Origin: Archangium violaceum
Lineage (GTDB): Bacteria; Myxococcota; Myxococcia; Myxococcales; Myxococcaceae
Length of the DNA stretch: 64,000 nt
Direction of reading: 5' to 3'
Assembly (NCBI RefSeq): GCF_016887565.1
Contig: NZ_CP069396.1
Coordinates: 10,088,001 to 10,152,000 of the forward strand
The position numbers were made by a program, and so were the translations under genes. Shown piece after piece: positions 26,683 through 35,610 of the stretch (position 1 is its first letter; every line of letters begins with the position of its first letter). The notes beneath the pieces were generated by a model, which worked only from the letters and a program-made list of their open reading frames with translations, ran no database searches and was not told the origin of the DNA.

Positions 26683-27114
26683 CTAGGCGAGCAGGTAGGG
26701 GAACTTCGTCTTCACCACCACCCAGGCGTAGTTGGTGAGGAGGAGGAGGGCGGCGGCGATGCGGACCCAGTGCCACTCCCTGGGGGAGAGCCGCACCTGG
26801 GGGATGGGCATGGCGAAGACGAGGTGCAGCACCGTCACCACCACCATGAGGGCGAAGAAGAGGGCGGCCACCGTGCCGAGCGGGTTGGCGTCCCAGGCCC
26901 CGGCGAAGTTGAGGTGGGCCACCCGATCCGCCACGCGCGTCAGCCCGCAGCCGAAGCAGGGCCAGCCGGTCGTTTCCCGCAGGGCACAGCCCCAGAAAGG
27001 AATGATCTTCGCCACGGGGACGTAGCGGGCGATGAGCAGCCCGACGAGGCCCACGAGGCCGAGCACGTCGGTGAGACCGAAGGTGCGGTTGGGCTTGGGG
27101 AGGGTGACCTTCAC
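26683..27114 (-). CDS. DUF2752 membrane protein
   Basis: A 143-residue protein with about three hydrophobic segments. The family motif of a Cys pair followed by GLTR is present as WPCFGCGLTRVADRVAHLNF, then GAWDANPLG, which identifies DUF2752, a family of unknown role. The start is taken as the GTG before Lys-Val-Thr, because earlier codons would overlap the promoter of the divergent DUF4920 gene. It is located directly upstream of plsY. Start choice is uncertain because no ribosome site is evident. Confidence 0.75.
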   Translation of the reverse strand: MKVTLPKPNRTFGLTDVLGLVGLVGLLIARYVPVAKIIPFWGCALRETTGWPCFGCGLTRVADRVAHLNFAGAWDANPLGTVAALFFALMVVVTVLHLVFAMPIPQVRLSPREWHWVRIAAALLLLTNYAWVVVKTKFPYLLA

Positions 27115-27181
27115 GTCGGATAGTGTAACCGGGATTCCGGGCGTCTTGCCCGGACAAAGGCTTCGGGCTATCCCCTGGGGG

Positions 27182-27733
27182 ATGAAGACCTTCCGCTCCG
27201 CCCTGCTGACGCTGTTCGCCCTCCCCCTCGTGGCGCTCGCCGAGGCCCCGGCTCCGGCCGCGGCGCAGAAGCCCGCCGCCAAGCCCGCCGTACAGGAGAA
27301 CTGCCCCCACCCGGAGACGCCGGCCGATGCGAAGCCGGCCTCGGGCTGGACGCTGACGCGCGGGGAGGCGCTCAAGGGGGCTCCGGCCGTGAAGCTGACC
27401 GACCTGCTGGCGAAGCCGCAGGGCCACGATGGCAAGACGGTGCGCGTGGAGGGGCAGGTGCGCAAGGCCTGCCAGAAGAAGGGTTGCTGGATGGAGCTGG
27501 CCGAGGGCGCGAAGGGCGCCGGGGTGCGGGTGACGTTCAAGGACTACGGCTTCTTCGTGCCGCTGGACTCGGCGGGCTCGTCGGCCCGGGTGGAGGGCGT
27601 GGTGAAGGTGTCGGAGCTGAGCGAGGACATGGCGAAGCACTACGAGGCCGAGGGCGCCATCGTGCCCCGTGGCGCCGACGGCAAGCCGCGCGAGGTGCAG
27701 CTGGTGGCCACGGGCGTGGAACTGCGCCGCTGA
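27182..27733 (+). CDS. DUF4920 secreted protein
   Basis: A 183-residue protein with a signal peptide ending near ALAEA and an Ala/Pro-rich linker. The folded part (about 75-180) includes TVRVEGQVRKACQKKGCWMEL with two cysteines, and VTFKDYGFFVPLDSAG, a pattern typical of the DUF4920/OB-like family of exported proteins whose role is not known. It sits 3 bp ahead of the next gene on the same strand and is probably co-transcribed with it. Confidence 0.78.
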   Translation: MKTFRSALLTLFALPLVALAEAPAPAAAQKPAAKPAVQENCPHPETPADAKPASGWTLTRGEALKGAPAVKLTDLLAKPQGHDGKTVRVEGQVRKACQKKGCWMELAEGAKGAGVRVTFKDYGFFVPLDSAGSSARVEGVVKVSELSEDMAKHYEAEGAIVPRGADGKPREVQLVATGVELRR

Positions 27734-27736
27734 GCG

Positions 27737-28336
27737 ATGGCACGCAGCTTCAGCATGAGGGGCGTGATGGGCGCGGCCGACCGGGCCGTGCAGTACGCCC
27801 GGAACTGGCTCCTGGTGACCGAGCCCGGCTCCCGCGTCCATGACGTGCAGGAGGACCCGCGATTCCAGCATCGTGGGGTGGACCTGCTGTGGGAGCTGCC
27901 CTCGGGAGAGGTGCGCGGCATCGAGGTGAAGGGAGACCGGCAGCCGCGCCGTCGGCGCTACTTCTTCGAGCTGGTGTCCAACCTGGAGCGGGACACACCG
28001 GGCTGCTTCCTCTACAGCGGCGCGGATCTGCTGATGTACGTGTTCCTGGCGCAGGGGGAGCTGCACGTGTTGCCGCTGAAGGCGGTGCGCGAGTGGTTCC
28101 TGCCGAGGGCGAAGTCGTACGAGCTGCGGCACACCTTCACGCAGACGGGAGCCATCCGCTACACGACGGTGGGAGCGGTGGTGCCGGTGAAGGACGTACA
28201 GGAGGCGGTGCCGGAGGTGAAGTTCATCCCCCTTCCCCGCCGGGGACGTACGGCCGAGGAGGCACAGTCCGCCGGAGAAGAGATGCCGGGGCAGCCACCA
28301 GCACAGGAGAAACCCGAGGAAGACGTGCCCTACTGA
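27737..28336 (+). CDS. PD-(D/E)XK-like protein of unknown function
   Basis: A 199-residue protein I cannot assign to a named family. Residues ~48-67 read GVDLLWELPSGEVRGIEVKG: Asp followed 14 residues later by Glu-x-Lys, which is the catalytic arrangement of the restriction-endonuclease-like fold. It is followed by basic QPRRRRYFFEL and a beta-rich region. The C-terminal ~40 residues are Glu/Pro-rich and probably disordered. It could be a nuclease or a degenerate relative. It starts 3 bp after the DUF4920 gene. Confidence 0.62.
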   Translation: MARSFSMRGVMGAADRAVQYARNWLLVTEPGSRVHDVQEDPRFQHRGVDLLWELPSGEVRGIEVKGDRQPRRRRYFFELVSNLERDTPGCFLYSGADLLMYVFLAQGELHVLPLKAVREWFLPRAKSYELRHTFTQTGAIRYTTVGAVVPVKDVQEAVPEVKFIPLPRRGRTAEEAQSAGEEMPGQPPAQEKPEEDVPY

Positions 28337-28343
28337 GGGAAGA

Positions 28344-28533
28344 CCCTCACCCTGACCCTCTCCCAGAGGGAGAGGGGACATCCACGGTGAGGAACCAGGT
28401 TGGACCCTCTCCCCCTGGGAGAGGGACGGGGTGAGGGTATGGGGAGCACTCGGGTTCCCCTCTGTGCGCCGTGACACGGGTGAGGGCACTGGAACACATC
28501 CCCTCACCCTGACCCTCTCCCGAAGGGAGAGGG
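28344..28533. repeat. Cluster of three palindromic REP-like elements
   Basis: Three copies of a ~34-bp palindrome: 28344-28377 (CCCTCACCCTGACCCTCTCC, then AGAGGGAGAGG), 28405-28438 in inverted orientation (CCCTCTCCCC-TGGGAGAGGG plus GGGGTGAGGGT), and 28501-28533 in the first orientation. They fill the 206 bp between two converging genes. Further copies are at 43409 and 50153. The stems could stabilise mRNA ends or terminate transcription from both sides. Confidence 0.85.
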
Positions 28534-28542
28534 ACTGTGCCC

Positions 28543-29460
28543 TCAGTGCTGGTGCTGATGACGGCGGTGACCCGGGTGGGCCTCGTCGTGGGCCTTCTCG
28601 ACGCGGGCCCGATCGTTGGCGAGCGCGGCGAGCGCGGTGCGGTCGCCGAGCTGCTTGTGGGCGTGCTCGAGGCGGGCGACCAGGTCCAGCGCGAGGTGCC
28701 AGTCCTGGGTGCGCTCGGCCTCCTCCAGGAGGGGGCGGCCCACGGCGGTGACCTTGTCGTTGGCACCGAGGTGCAGCAGACCATCCACGGCGAGCACGCG
28801 CGAGAGCGGCGAGCGCGAGCCATCCGAGGCCACCTTCTGCAGGTCCTCGAGGGCCGCGTCGCGCTCGCCCCGGGCGGCGCGGACGATGGACTTGGAGACA
28901 CCGCGGCGATCCGGCAGGAGGAACTCCTCCAGGTCGGCGAAAGCGTCGGCGTGCCCGGCGTGACCGGCCTTGGCGAGCATCTCGGCGAGGTCGTCGAAGG
29001 CGCGGGCGGCGCGCTCGTCGAACACGCGCAGGGCCTCCTGCATGAAGCCGGGCTCGGGCTCGCCCTTGTCATTGACGGGCAGGCGCTTGCGCAGCTCGTT
29101 CATGCGCTCGAAGGCCGGGCCCACGGGGGCCTGCTGCGAGCCCTGGAGGAGCTGTCCCAGGGAGCCCATGAGCTGGGCAAGACCCTCGGAGAGGTCATAC
29201 GGAGCGGCCCGATCCGACAGCCAGCGCCGCCACAGCTCTCCGGCGGCGGCATAGGGGAAGGGGGCGAACTGGCCAGTGCCCTTCCACTGGGGCATCCAGC
29301 CCTCGGCGATGCTACCGGGGTACTTCTTCTCGGCGAGCTGACGGAAGTCCGCCTCGCTCACCTGGACACCGTAGTGCCCGAGCGTGCCGATGATGGCCTC
29401 CGTCGAGTAGTCCTTCAGCCCCTTGCGCTGCCACGCCTTGTCCACGCGATCCGTGCTCAC
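28543..29460 (-). CDS. Hypothetical helical protein with His-rich tail
   Basis: A 305-residue protein I do not recognise. It opens with STDRVDKAWQRKGLKDYSTE, is largely helical and Leu/Ala-rich, and its second half resembles degenerate HEAT/TPR-like helix pairs (EEFLLPDRRGVSKSIVRAAR, LSRVLAVDGLLHLGAN). The C-terminus ends in HPGHRRHQHQH, a possible metal-binding tail. No signal peptide is seen if the GTG at 29460 is used; a second GTG at 29467-29469 is possible. AGGAGG lies upstream. It follows the radical SAM gene on the same strand. Confidence 0.65.
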   Translation of the reverse strand: MSTDRVDKAWQRKGLKDYSTEAIIGTLGHYGVQVSEADFRQLAEKKYPGSIAEGWMPQWKGTGQFAPFPYAAAGELWRRWLSDRAAPYDLSEGLAQLMGSLGQLLQGSQQAPVGPAFERMNELRKRLPVNDKGEPEPGFMQEALRVFDERAARAFDDLAEMLAKAGHAGHADAFADLEEFLLPDRRGVSKSIVRAARGERDAALEDLQKVASDGSRSPLSRVLAVDGLLHLGANDKVTAVGRPLLEEAERTQDWHLALDLVARLEHAHKQLGDRTALAALANDRARVEKAHDEAHPGHRRHQHQH

Positions 29461-29553
29461 CGCTGCCACAAGCCTCCTGGCGCCTGGAAACGGCGCGTGC
29501 GGCCTTCTAGCAGAGAGCGGGCGGCCCGGGGCAAGGCCCGCCCGCGCCAAGCG

Positions 29554-31089
29554 TCAGACGTAGGGCGGAGCCACGTTGGGGACGGAGGGCCAGACGGTGG
29601 CCCGGCGTCGGCCATCCTCCACCCGGCGCGCCAGGTAGGGCTGGCAGTCGCGCTCCTGGAAGGCGCGCTTGAAGGCGGCGAAGCTCCCACCGGCCTTCCA
29701 GGCGTCCATGGCGGCCAGACCGGCCTCGGGGCCGCACTGGGCCAGCATGTACTCCACCCAGGCCCAGCGGGCCGAGGTGGGCCGCACCTCGGCGCGCCCC
29801 TTGAGGCCCTTGCGCAGCCGCTCCAGGCGGTTCTCCACCTCGCGGATGCCGGCGAAGGGGGCCCCGTCCAGGGGCGTATTGCGCTTGGCCACGAAGGGCG
29901 CGACGCCCAGGGCCACCGGAAGGATCTTCGACAGCTCCACGGTGAATCGCGCCAGCTCGTCGATGTCCGCGTCCTCCTCCAGGGGAAGACCGACGACGTT
30001 GTACACCTTGAGCTGTCGCATCCCCGCCGTCTTGGCGAAGTTCGCCGCCCGGAGGATCTGCTCCTCCGAGTGCTTGCGGTCCACCAGGTCCCGCATGCGC
30101 TGCGAGGCCCCGTCCGCGGCCACGGTGAGGTTGGTGGCGCCCCCGCGCCGCAGCTGGTCCACCAACTCCTGGGTGAGCCGATCGGCGCGCAGCGAGGACA
30201 CACCCACCTCGCGGCCGGAGTCCACGAGGGTGCGCAGCAGTTCGACGATGCGCGGGTGGTCCGTCACGGCCGCGCCCACGAGGCCCACGCGCTTCGCGTG
30301 CTCGGGGATGAGCGACAGCACGCGCTCGGGCGGCACGGTGCGCATGCCGCCATTGGTGGTGCGCCGCATGACGCAGTAGTGGCAGCCGCGCGAGCAGCCG
30401 CGCTCGGGCTCGATGAGGAACATCGAGCGCAGCTCCGTGTGCGGGGTGACGATGGCCGAGCGCGCCGGCAGCCGCGCGTCCGTGGCCTTGGCGACGTGGT
30501 AGCGCTGGCCTCCCCTCCCGGCCACGCGGAAGCCAGGAACGGCCGCCAGGTGCGTGAGGAGCGCGTCCTTGTCCATGGACGCCGCCGCCTCCAGCAGGAC
30601 ATGGATGAGGTCCTCGGCCTCGCCCTGCACGAGCACGTCCGCGAAGGGCTCGAGCGGATCCGGATTGGAGAAGGTGAGGGGCCCACCGGCCACCACGAGC
30701 GGGTGGCGCTCGTCCCGCTCCTCCCGAAGGAGGGGAATGCCGGACAGCTCCAACATGGAGAAGAGCCCGGTCAGCTCCAGCTCATAGGCGACCGAGAAGG
30801 CCAGCATGTGGAAGCTGGAGACGGGGGCCTGCGACTCGAAGGAGAAGAGGGGCGTGCGCGTGCGGCGGTACGCCTCCACGTCATCCGGGAGGAAGGCGCG
30901 CTCGGCGGTGGCCCCCGGATGCTCATGAATCTCCCGGTACATGGCCTGGTAGCCGAGCGAGCTCATGCCCACGTGGTAGGGGCTCGGGTAGCAGAGGGCC
31001 ACCCGGTAGGGCGCCTCCTTGCGGAGCGTGCCCTGCTCATCGGCCAACAAGGCCGCGACGCGTTCGACGAGTGAGTACCGACCCTCCAT
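29554..31089 (-). CDS. B12-binding-domain radical SAM protein
   Basis: A 511-residue protein. The N-terminal part (about residues 25-190) is a cobalamin-binding-like alpha/beta domain (YRVALCYPSPYHVGMSSLGY and VVAGGPLTFSNPDP). The radical SAM core begins with ERGCSRGCHYC, the Cys-x3-Cys-x2-Cys that holds a 4Fe-4S cluster, followed by later TIM-barrel motifs including TVAADGASQRMRDLV and VYNVVGLPLEED. Related proteins include enzymes of unknown substrate in the same family as YgiQ and the TIGR03960 group. The ATG has GGAAGG just upstream. It is transcribed leftward after the hairpins that end the receptor operon. Confidence 0.82.
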   Translation of the reverse strand: MEGRYSLVERVAALLADEQGTLRKEAPYRVALCYPSPYHVGMSSLGYQAMYREIHEHPGATAERAFLPDDVEAYRRTRTPLFSFESQAPVSSFHMLAFSVAYELELTGLFSMLELSGIPLLREERDERHPLVVAGGPLTFSNPDPLEPFADVLVQGEAEDLIHVLLEAAASMDKDALLTHLAAVPGFRVAGRGGQRYHVAKATDARLPARSAIVTPHTELRSMFLIEPERGCSRGCHYCVMRRTTNGGMRTVPPERVLSLIPEHAKRVGLVGAAVTDHPRIVELLRTLVDSGREVGVSSLRADRLTQELVDQLRRGGATNLTVAADGASQRMRDLVDRKHSEEQILRAANFAKTAGMRQLKVYNVVGLPLEEDADIDELARFTVELSKILPVALGVAPFVAKRNTPLDGAPFAGIREVENRLERLRKGLKGRAEVRPTSARWAWVEYMLAQCGPEAGLAAMDAWKAGGSFAAFKRAFQERDCQPYLARRVEDGRRRATVWPSVPNVAPPYV

Positions 31090-31140
31090 GCACCTTCCTG
31101 GGAAACGAGGCTGAGACAGTGATCAACCGTGCATAAACAC

Positions 31141-31225
31141 CGCGGCCCCGCGCTGCCACTCCCGCGTGGGGGAGGAGCAACCGGGGCCGCGATTCAACCC
31201 CCGTCCGAGCCGGAGCCCGGACGGG
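31141..31225 (-). terminator. Paired hairpins ending the receptor-lipoprotein operon
   Basis: Two stem-loops lie downstream of the lipoprotein gene in the leftward direction: CCCGTCCG with CGGACGGG (31200-31225, 8 bp) and CGCGGCCCCG with CGGGGCCGCG (31141-31191, 10 bp with a smaller stem nested inside). No clear T-run follows. The arrangement is that of a strong, possibly Rho-assisted, terminator. Confidence 0.6.
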
Positions 31226-31236
31226 TGGATTGCCGC

Positions 31237-32127
31237 CTAGCTCTTCGTCGGCTTGAAGGACGGCGGCCGACGGGCCGGCGCGCACACGCCCGCCGCGTAG
31301 ATCTTCGTGCGGCCGTAGTCCTCCTCATCCACGACGACCACGTTGTTGAGCGTGGTGTCGCACTTCACGTCGAAGTCCGGGTTGAGGCCGGAGCCCTCAC
31401 CGCAGTCCGCGTCCGTCTCGCAGGCGACCGTCGGCCACAGGGCCCACACCTCGTACTCCGCCTTGCAGCCCGTGCCGTCGCCGTACACCAGCGTGCCACG
31501 CAGCTGGGTGCCCGGAGCCGACGGATCCGAGTACACCTGCACGTCCTTGAAGAGGTACTCGGCCGTCTGGGCCGGCACGCGCACCTCGTCACCGAAGCCA
31601 TGAGGCGGCGTGAAGACGATCTCCTTGGCCGCCACCCGGGTCTCGGTGAAGCCGTTCGCCGTGCACATGCTCTCGTCGTCCGGCTGCTCGGTGAAGGTAC
31701 CGGACATGTTGGTGGCGTCGGCGGGGGTCGCGGTCCCTTGCAGGCGCGACTCCTCGTGCGTGGTCAGCACCGGCTTGCCGTTCGGGTAGAAGGCCGCCGT
31801 GTCGTCGTCGTTCGAGTCCTGGATGGGGTACACGAACGTGGTGAGCGAGGCCTGTCCGTTGGGGCGGATGGCCAACTTGGACCCCATGCTCTGGGCCTTC
31901 TGCTCGGCCGTGGCGTTGGGGTTGATGTACTTGAAGACGCCGAGTTGCTCACCCGTCAGCTTGCCGCAGGACGTGGTCGCCTGCGCCTGGTCCTTCAGGG
32001 TGTACTTGGCCGTCCAGTCCGTGGCGTCCTGGACGATGCAACCAGCCGACGGCTGCTCGAGGTTGCAGCCGGAGATCATGCCGGCCGCGCCCAGCACGGC
32101 CACTGCAGTAGAAATACGCTTGGTCAT
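31237..32127 (-). CDS. Lipoprotein paired with TonB-dependent receptor
   Basis: A 296-residue protein with a signal sequence and the lipobox MISGC, so anchored in a membrane, probably the outer one. Cysteines are frequent (CIVQ, TSCGK, SMCTAN, ACETDADC, VKCDTT, GVCAP), suggesting disulfides, and the CETDADCGEGSG stretch recalls short calcium/disulfide modules of myxobacterial surface proteins. No family is recognised. It starts 30 bp after the stop of the TonB-dependent receptor gene and ends just before twin hairpins, so it is most likely the second gene of that operon and may act as a substrate-binding partner of the receptor. Confidence 0.75.
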   Translation of the reverse strand: MTKRISTAVAVLGAAGMISGCNLEQPSAGCIVQDATDWTAKYTLKDQAQATTSCGKLTGEQLGVFKYINPNATAEQKAQSMGSKLAIRPNGQASLTTFVYPIQDSNDDDTAAFYPNGKPVLTTHEESRLQGTATPADATNMSGTFTEQPDDESMCTANGFTETRVAAKEIVFTPPHGFGDEVRVPAQTAEYLFKDVQVYSDPSAPGTQLRGTLVYGDGTGCKAEYEVWALWPTVACETDADCGEGSGLNPDFDVKCDTTLNNVVVVDEEDYGRTKIYAAGVCAPARRPPSFKPTKS

Positions 32128-32157
32128 GTTTCTCGAATCCAATTCCGGCTGGAGTTC

Positions 32158-35100
32158 CTAGAAGGTGTACTTGATGCCGAAGCGGATCTGCCGCGGCGTC
32201 TGGTACTGGGTCGGCTTCTTGAAGTTCTTGTTGAGGTCGTCGTCGGTGAGGGTGCCCTCATCCTGGAGCGTGTCCTCGTTGATCTTGGTGACATGCTCCG
32301 GCTTGAGGTTATCGGGCGTCACGCTCTTGTCGGTGACCGGCCGCACGCTGGCGAACGTGTAGTTGTTGTCCAGCAGCGTGGCCTCCTGGAAGTTGAAGAT
32401 GTTGAACACGTCCAGGGTCACGGACACCACGTTGGACTTCGTCACGCGGTAGTTCACACCGACGTTGGAGTCGATGTTGTGCACCCACGGGGAGCGGCCC
32501 GCCGTGCCACGCTGGAGGATGAAGGCCTCGCTGGTGCCGTAGGTCGGGTGCGCGCCGATGTAGCTGACGGGCGAACCGGAGTTGCCGCGGTACGACAGAC
32601 CGATGCTCGCGGTCAGGTCCTTGGAGAAGTTGAACTCCTTGGCGCCGAACACCTTCACCGAGTGGGTGCGGTCGTACGGCAGCAGGCCCTCACGGTTCAC
32701 CAGCAGCGAGCGCAGGTCGAAGTCCGACAGGATGTTCGGATCCAACTGCTCGTTCTCCGGACGGAACAGACCGGGGTAGTTACCGAACAGCTTCGACCAG
32801 GTGTAGCTGGCCTGCGCCAGCCAGCCATCGGCGAAGGTGCGGTTGAGGAACACCGTCACCGCGTCGTAGTTGCGCGTCGCCTTGGGGAACGCCGAGGCGA
32901 AGCCCTGGCCCGGGTTGCCCAGGAAGTACGTGTTGCCGTCATCGTTGCTCATGTCCTCGATGACCGAGTTCATGTTGCGGTGCGTGTAGGACGCACCGGC
33001 GCGGATGTTGGCGAACAGCTCGTACTCGGCACCGACGAGGTACTCATCCGAGGACTGCGCCTGGATGTTGGGGTCCACCGGCTCCTTGTCCGACTTGCCG
33101 CCGCTGAACCTGAAGCTCGGATCCAGGCCGTAGTCGTCCTTGGTCTGGAGGACCGTGGAGTCCTGCACGCACTGGTCGTGGCCCGCCGGCGTGTCGAGGA
33201 TGGCCGGATCGCACGCGCCCACACCCGCCTTGCGGCTCGCCTGGTAGCGGCTCTCGGAGGGGAAGTTGCGGTCCAGCAGGTTGATGGGCACCTGCTCGTA
33301 GTAGCGCGCGAAGTTGGCGAACACCTTCATGCGGCCATTGGCGAGCGGGTCGACGATCACACCCACGCGCGGGGAGACCTGGTTGCCCAGCACGAAGGCC
33401 AGGTTGCGGTCACCGCCGTACAACCACTGGGTGTCGTAGCGCACGCCCACGTTCAGCGTCACGCGGCTGGCGATCGTCCAGCTGTCCTGGAGGAAGCCAC
33501 CGGCGGTGGTGCTGGTGGACAGCGACTGCTGGGTGGGGGTCCCGAACGCGGTGTCCGGACCGGTCTGGTAGCCGTAGCGGCGGTAGTCCTGCCAGGAGCC
33601 GCCGGTGAGCGACTCGCGCAGACGCACGCCACCGGGGAACGCCTTGAGCTGATCGTAGCTCAGCAGCTCCACGTCCGCGCCGGCCTTGAGCACGTGGTTG
33701 CCGAGCAGGCTCAGCAGGTACGTACCCTTGGTGTTCACCTGCACGCGGTCCAGCTTGCCATCCGAGATGGCGGAGTAGCCGCCCGCGGTGTAGTTGAACG
33801 CCGGGCAGGCCACCGAGCCCGGAACGGTGTCGGCGGCGCCCTCGTTGCAGAGCGCGTCGATGTTGTCGTAGCGCTCGAAGTAGCCGATGGAGCGCGGGGC
33901 GCGGTAGGTGATCTCCGACAGAGCGGCCAGGCCCGTGGGGTCACCCGGGCGGCTGCCGTCGGACGGCAGGGTGGCGGCCGTCTGGTGGAACCAGCCGACG
34001 TTCGCGTCCAGCAGGAACTTCTTGTCCGCGAAGGCGCCCGCGTACTTGAGGGCGAGGGCCGTGGTACCCGAGATCTCCTGGATGGTGCCGAAGCTTTCGG
34101 GCTTGCCGTTGAGGCGCGTCGGGAGCCGGCCCGTCTGCGGGTCGATGGCCAGCGCGCGGGCGCTACCACCACCCGAGACGCTCGGCGTGCCCGTGACGGA
34201 CAGCGACACGTTGTGGTCCTGGTTGAGCAGGTACGTCAGCTTGCCCATGTACTGCAGGGAGCGGGCCGTCCCCAGGTAGTCGCGCGAGGAGCCCGGGATG
34301 GGCTCGGTCATCGTGAGACCCGTCACCGGATCCGTGCGGGGCACCGCCACCTGGGACACCTCACCCGTGTCCGGGTCCGTCTGCGTGACCACGTCCGTGA
34401 GGATGCGGTTGACGCCGCGGGTGTGGGTGTAGCGGCTGAACGACGGCGACACGCCGGCGAAGAACCACAGCTTGTCCTTGATGATCGGACCGCCGAGGGT
34501 GGCGCCCACGTCACCCAGCACATCCAGCGCGCTGACGCCGGTGACCACCGAGCCATCGTTCACCACCGTCGCGGGCGTGCCACCCAGGGGGCCCGGAGTG
34601 ACGCTGCCGAAGATGGTACCGTGGAACTCGTTGGAGCCGGACTTCGTCACCGCGTTGATGACACCGCCGGTGGAGCGGCCGTACTCCGGCATGTAGCCGC
34701 CGGTGATGATGTTGACGTCCTGGACGAACTCGACGCTCAGCGGGCTGGCGTTGATGCCGAAGGCCGGGTCGTTCGTGGACAGGCCGTCCACCACGTACCC
34801 GTTCTCGGGAGACGTGGTGCCGTTGATGGACACGCCGTACGAGTCGTTCTGCGCGCCAGGGGCCAGCTCGGCCAGGCTGTCGAACGAGCGCGCCGCTCCG
34901 CCCTTGCCGCCAGGACGGTTCACCGCGATGCGCTTGATGAACTCCTGATCCACGTTGACGCCCGTGCTCGTCGAGCCGACGTCGATGGTGGGCGGCCGGG
35001 CGGTGACCTCGATCACCTCCGAGAAGTTCTCCGGCAGCAGCTCCACGTTCACGCGGATGGTGCGGTCCAGACGCAGCTGCACCTCCGAGCGCGAGAAGGG

Positions 35101-35367
35101 CTTGAAGGACTCCTTGTCGAACCGCAGCGTGTACACACCGGGCGGCAGCTGGGGAATACGGTACTGGCCCTGAGCGTCCGTCACCACCACCTGCTCTCCC
35201 TGCAGGTTGGGCGAGGTGGCCGTGATGACGACATCACCGACCGGCTTCTTCGAATCGGCACTGACAACCTGACCGACGATCACGCTATCGGCATAGGCCG
35301 CGGTCCCGTACGAAAGACCGGCGACCACGACCACTCCGGTTGCCCGGAGCATTCGTTTCACTTGCAT
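32158..35367 (-). CDS. TonB-dependent outer-membrane receptor with carboxypeptidase-like N-domain
   Basis: A 1069-residue protein. After a signal peptide (ending AAYA) comes a carboxypeptidase-regulatory-like beta-sandwich (about 27-105: VIVGQVVSADSKKPVGDVVI, PPGVYTLRFDKESF). A TonB-box-like FSEVIEVTARPP and a plug domain (about 110-260: NGYVVDGLSTNDP, GGYMPEYGRSTGGVINAV) follow, then a 22-strand-type barrel ending in IRFGIKYTF with a terminal Phe. The architecture is that of Oar/SusC-like importers in Myxococcus and Bacteroidetes, which take up large substrates using energy from TonB. No ligand-specific motif is evident. It is divergent from its own tonB-exbB-exbD-exbD set. Confidence 0.93.
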   Translation of the reverse strand: MQVKRMLRATGVVVVAGLSYGTAAYADSVIVGQVVSADSKKPVGDVVITATSPNLQGEQVVVTDAQGQYRIPQLPPGVYTLRFDKESFKPFSRSEVQLRLDRTIRVNVELLPENFSEVIEVTARPPTIDVGSTSTGVNVDQEFIKRIAVNRPGGKGGAARSFDSLAELAPGAQNDSYGVSINGTTSPENGYVVDGLSTNDPAFGINASPLSVEFVQDVNIITGGYMPEYGRSTGGVINAVTKSGSNEFHGTIFGSVTPGPLGGTPATVVNDGSVVTGVSALDVLGDVGATLGGPIIKDKLWFFAGVSPSFSRYTHTRGVNRILTDVVTQTDPDTGEVSQVAVPRTDPVTGLTMTEPIPGSSRDYLGTARSLQYMGKLTYLLNQDHNVSLSVTGTPSVSGGGSARALAIDPQTGRLPTRLNGKPESFGTIQEISGTTALALKYAGAFADKKFLLDANVGWFHQTAATLPSDGSRPGDPTGLAALSEITYRAPRSIGYFERYDNIDALCNEGAADTVPGSVACPAFNYTAGGYSAISDGKLDRVQVNTKGTYLLSLLGNHVLKAGADVELLSYDQLKAFPGGVRLRESLTGGSWQDYRRYGYQTGPDTAFGTPTQQSLSTSTTAGGFLQDSWTIASRVTLNVGVRYDTQWLYGGDRNLAFVLGNQVSPRVGVIVDPLANGRMKVFANFARYYEQVPINLLDRNFPSESRYQASRKAGVGACDPAILDTPAGHDQCVQDSTVLQTKDDYGLDPSFRFSGGKSDKEPVDPNIQAQSSDEYLVGAEYELFANIRAGASYTHRNMNSVIEDMSNDDGNTYFLGNPGQGFASAFPKATRNYDAVTVFLNRTFADGWLAQASYTWSKLFGNYPGLFRPENEQLDPNILSDFDLRSLLVNREGLLPYDRTHSVKVFGAKEFNFSKDLTASIGLSYRGNSGSPVSYIGAHPTYGTSEAFILQRGTAGRSPWVHNIDSNVGVNYRVTKSNVVSVTLDVFNIFNFQEATLLDNNYTFASVRPVTDKSVTPDNLKPEHVTKINEDTLQDEGTLTDDDLNKNFKKPTQYQTPRQIRFGIKYTF

Positions 35368-35417
35368 GCTGGGAACCCCTCCAAGGTGGGCTTTTGCTGC
35401 AACTAAAATGGTCGAGG

Positions 35418-35445
35418 AAAATATCGGAGGTCCACCACTTGTCAA
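35418..35445 (-). promoter_or_regulatory. Candidate sigma-70 promoter of the TonB-dependent receptor
   Basis: On the minus strand TTGACA, 16 bp and TATTTT lie about 50 bp upstream of the receptor start in a locally AT-rich spacer. The -35 box is a perfect match to consensus. Confidence 0.6.
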
Positions 35446-35516
35446 TATGCCGTTGCTTTTTGGTGACTACTGGGGCATTGCGCGATCACGCAGGTGAACC
35501 TCCAGGGTGGGGTCAC

Positions 35517-35544
35517 TTGCACCCGGCCAGGGTTTTTGTAATGT
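35517..35544 (+). promoter_or_regulatory. Candidate sigma-70 promoter of tonB-exbBD
   Basis: On the plus strand TTGCAC, 16 bp and TAATGT lie about 66 bp before the tonB start. Together with the minus-strand promoter this makes the 243-bp spacer a divergent control region. No Fur box was identified. Confidence 0.5.
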
Positions 35545-35610
35545 AGCGCGCCTTTTGCGATCCTGGCGGGACTGTGGTGGGTCTCCATTAGGAGTAGAGG
35601 AGCGTAGCGC

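Noticed and set aside
28537-31074. A plus-strand open frame of 845 codons opposite the radical SAM and helical protein genes
   Set aside because: It spans two clear minus-strand genes and the product has no motif.
31129-35406. A plus-strand open frame of 1425 codons opposite the TonB-dependent receptor
   Set aside because: The minus-strand protein has signal peptide, plug domain and barrel end, and the plus-strand product has no recognisable family.
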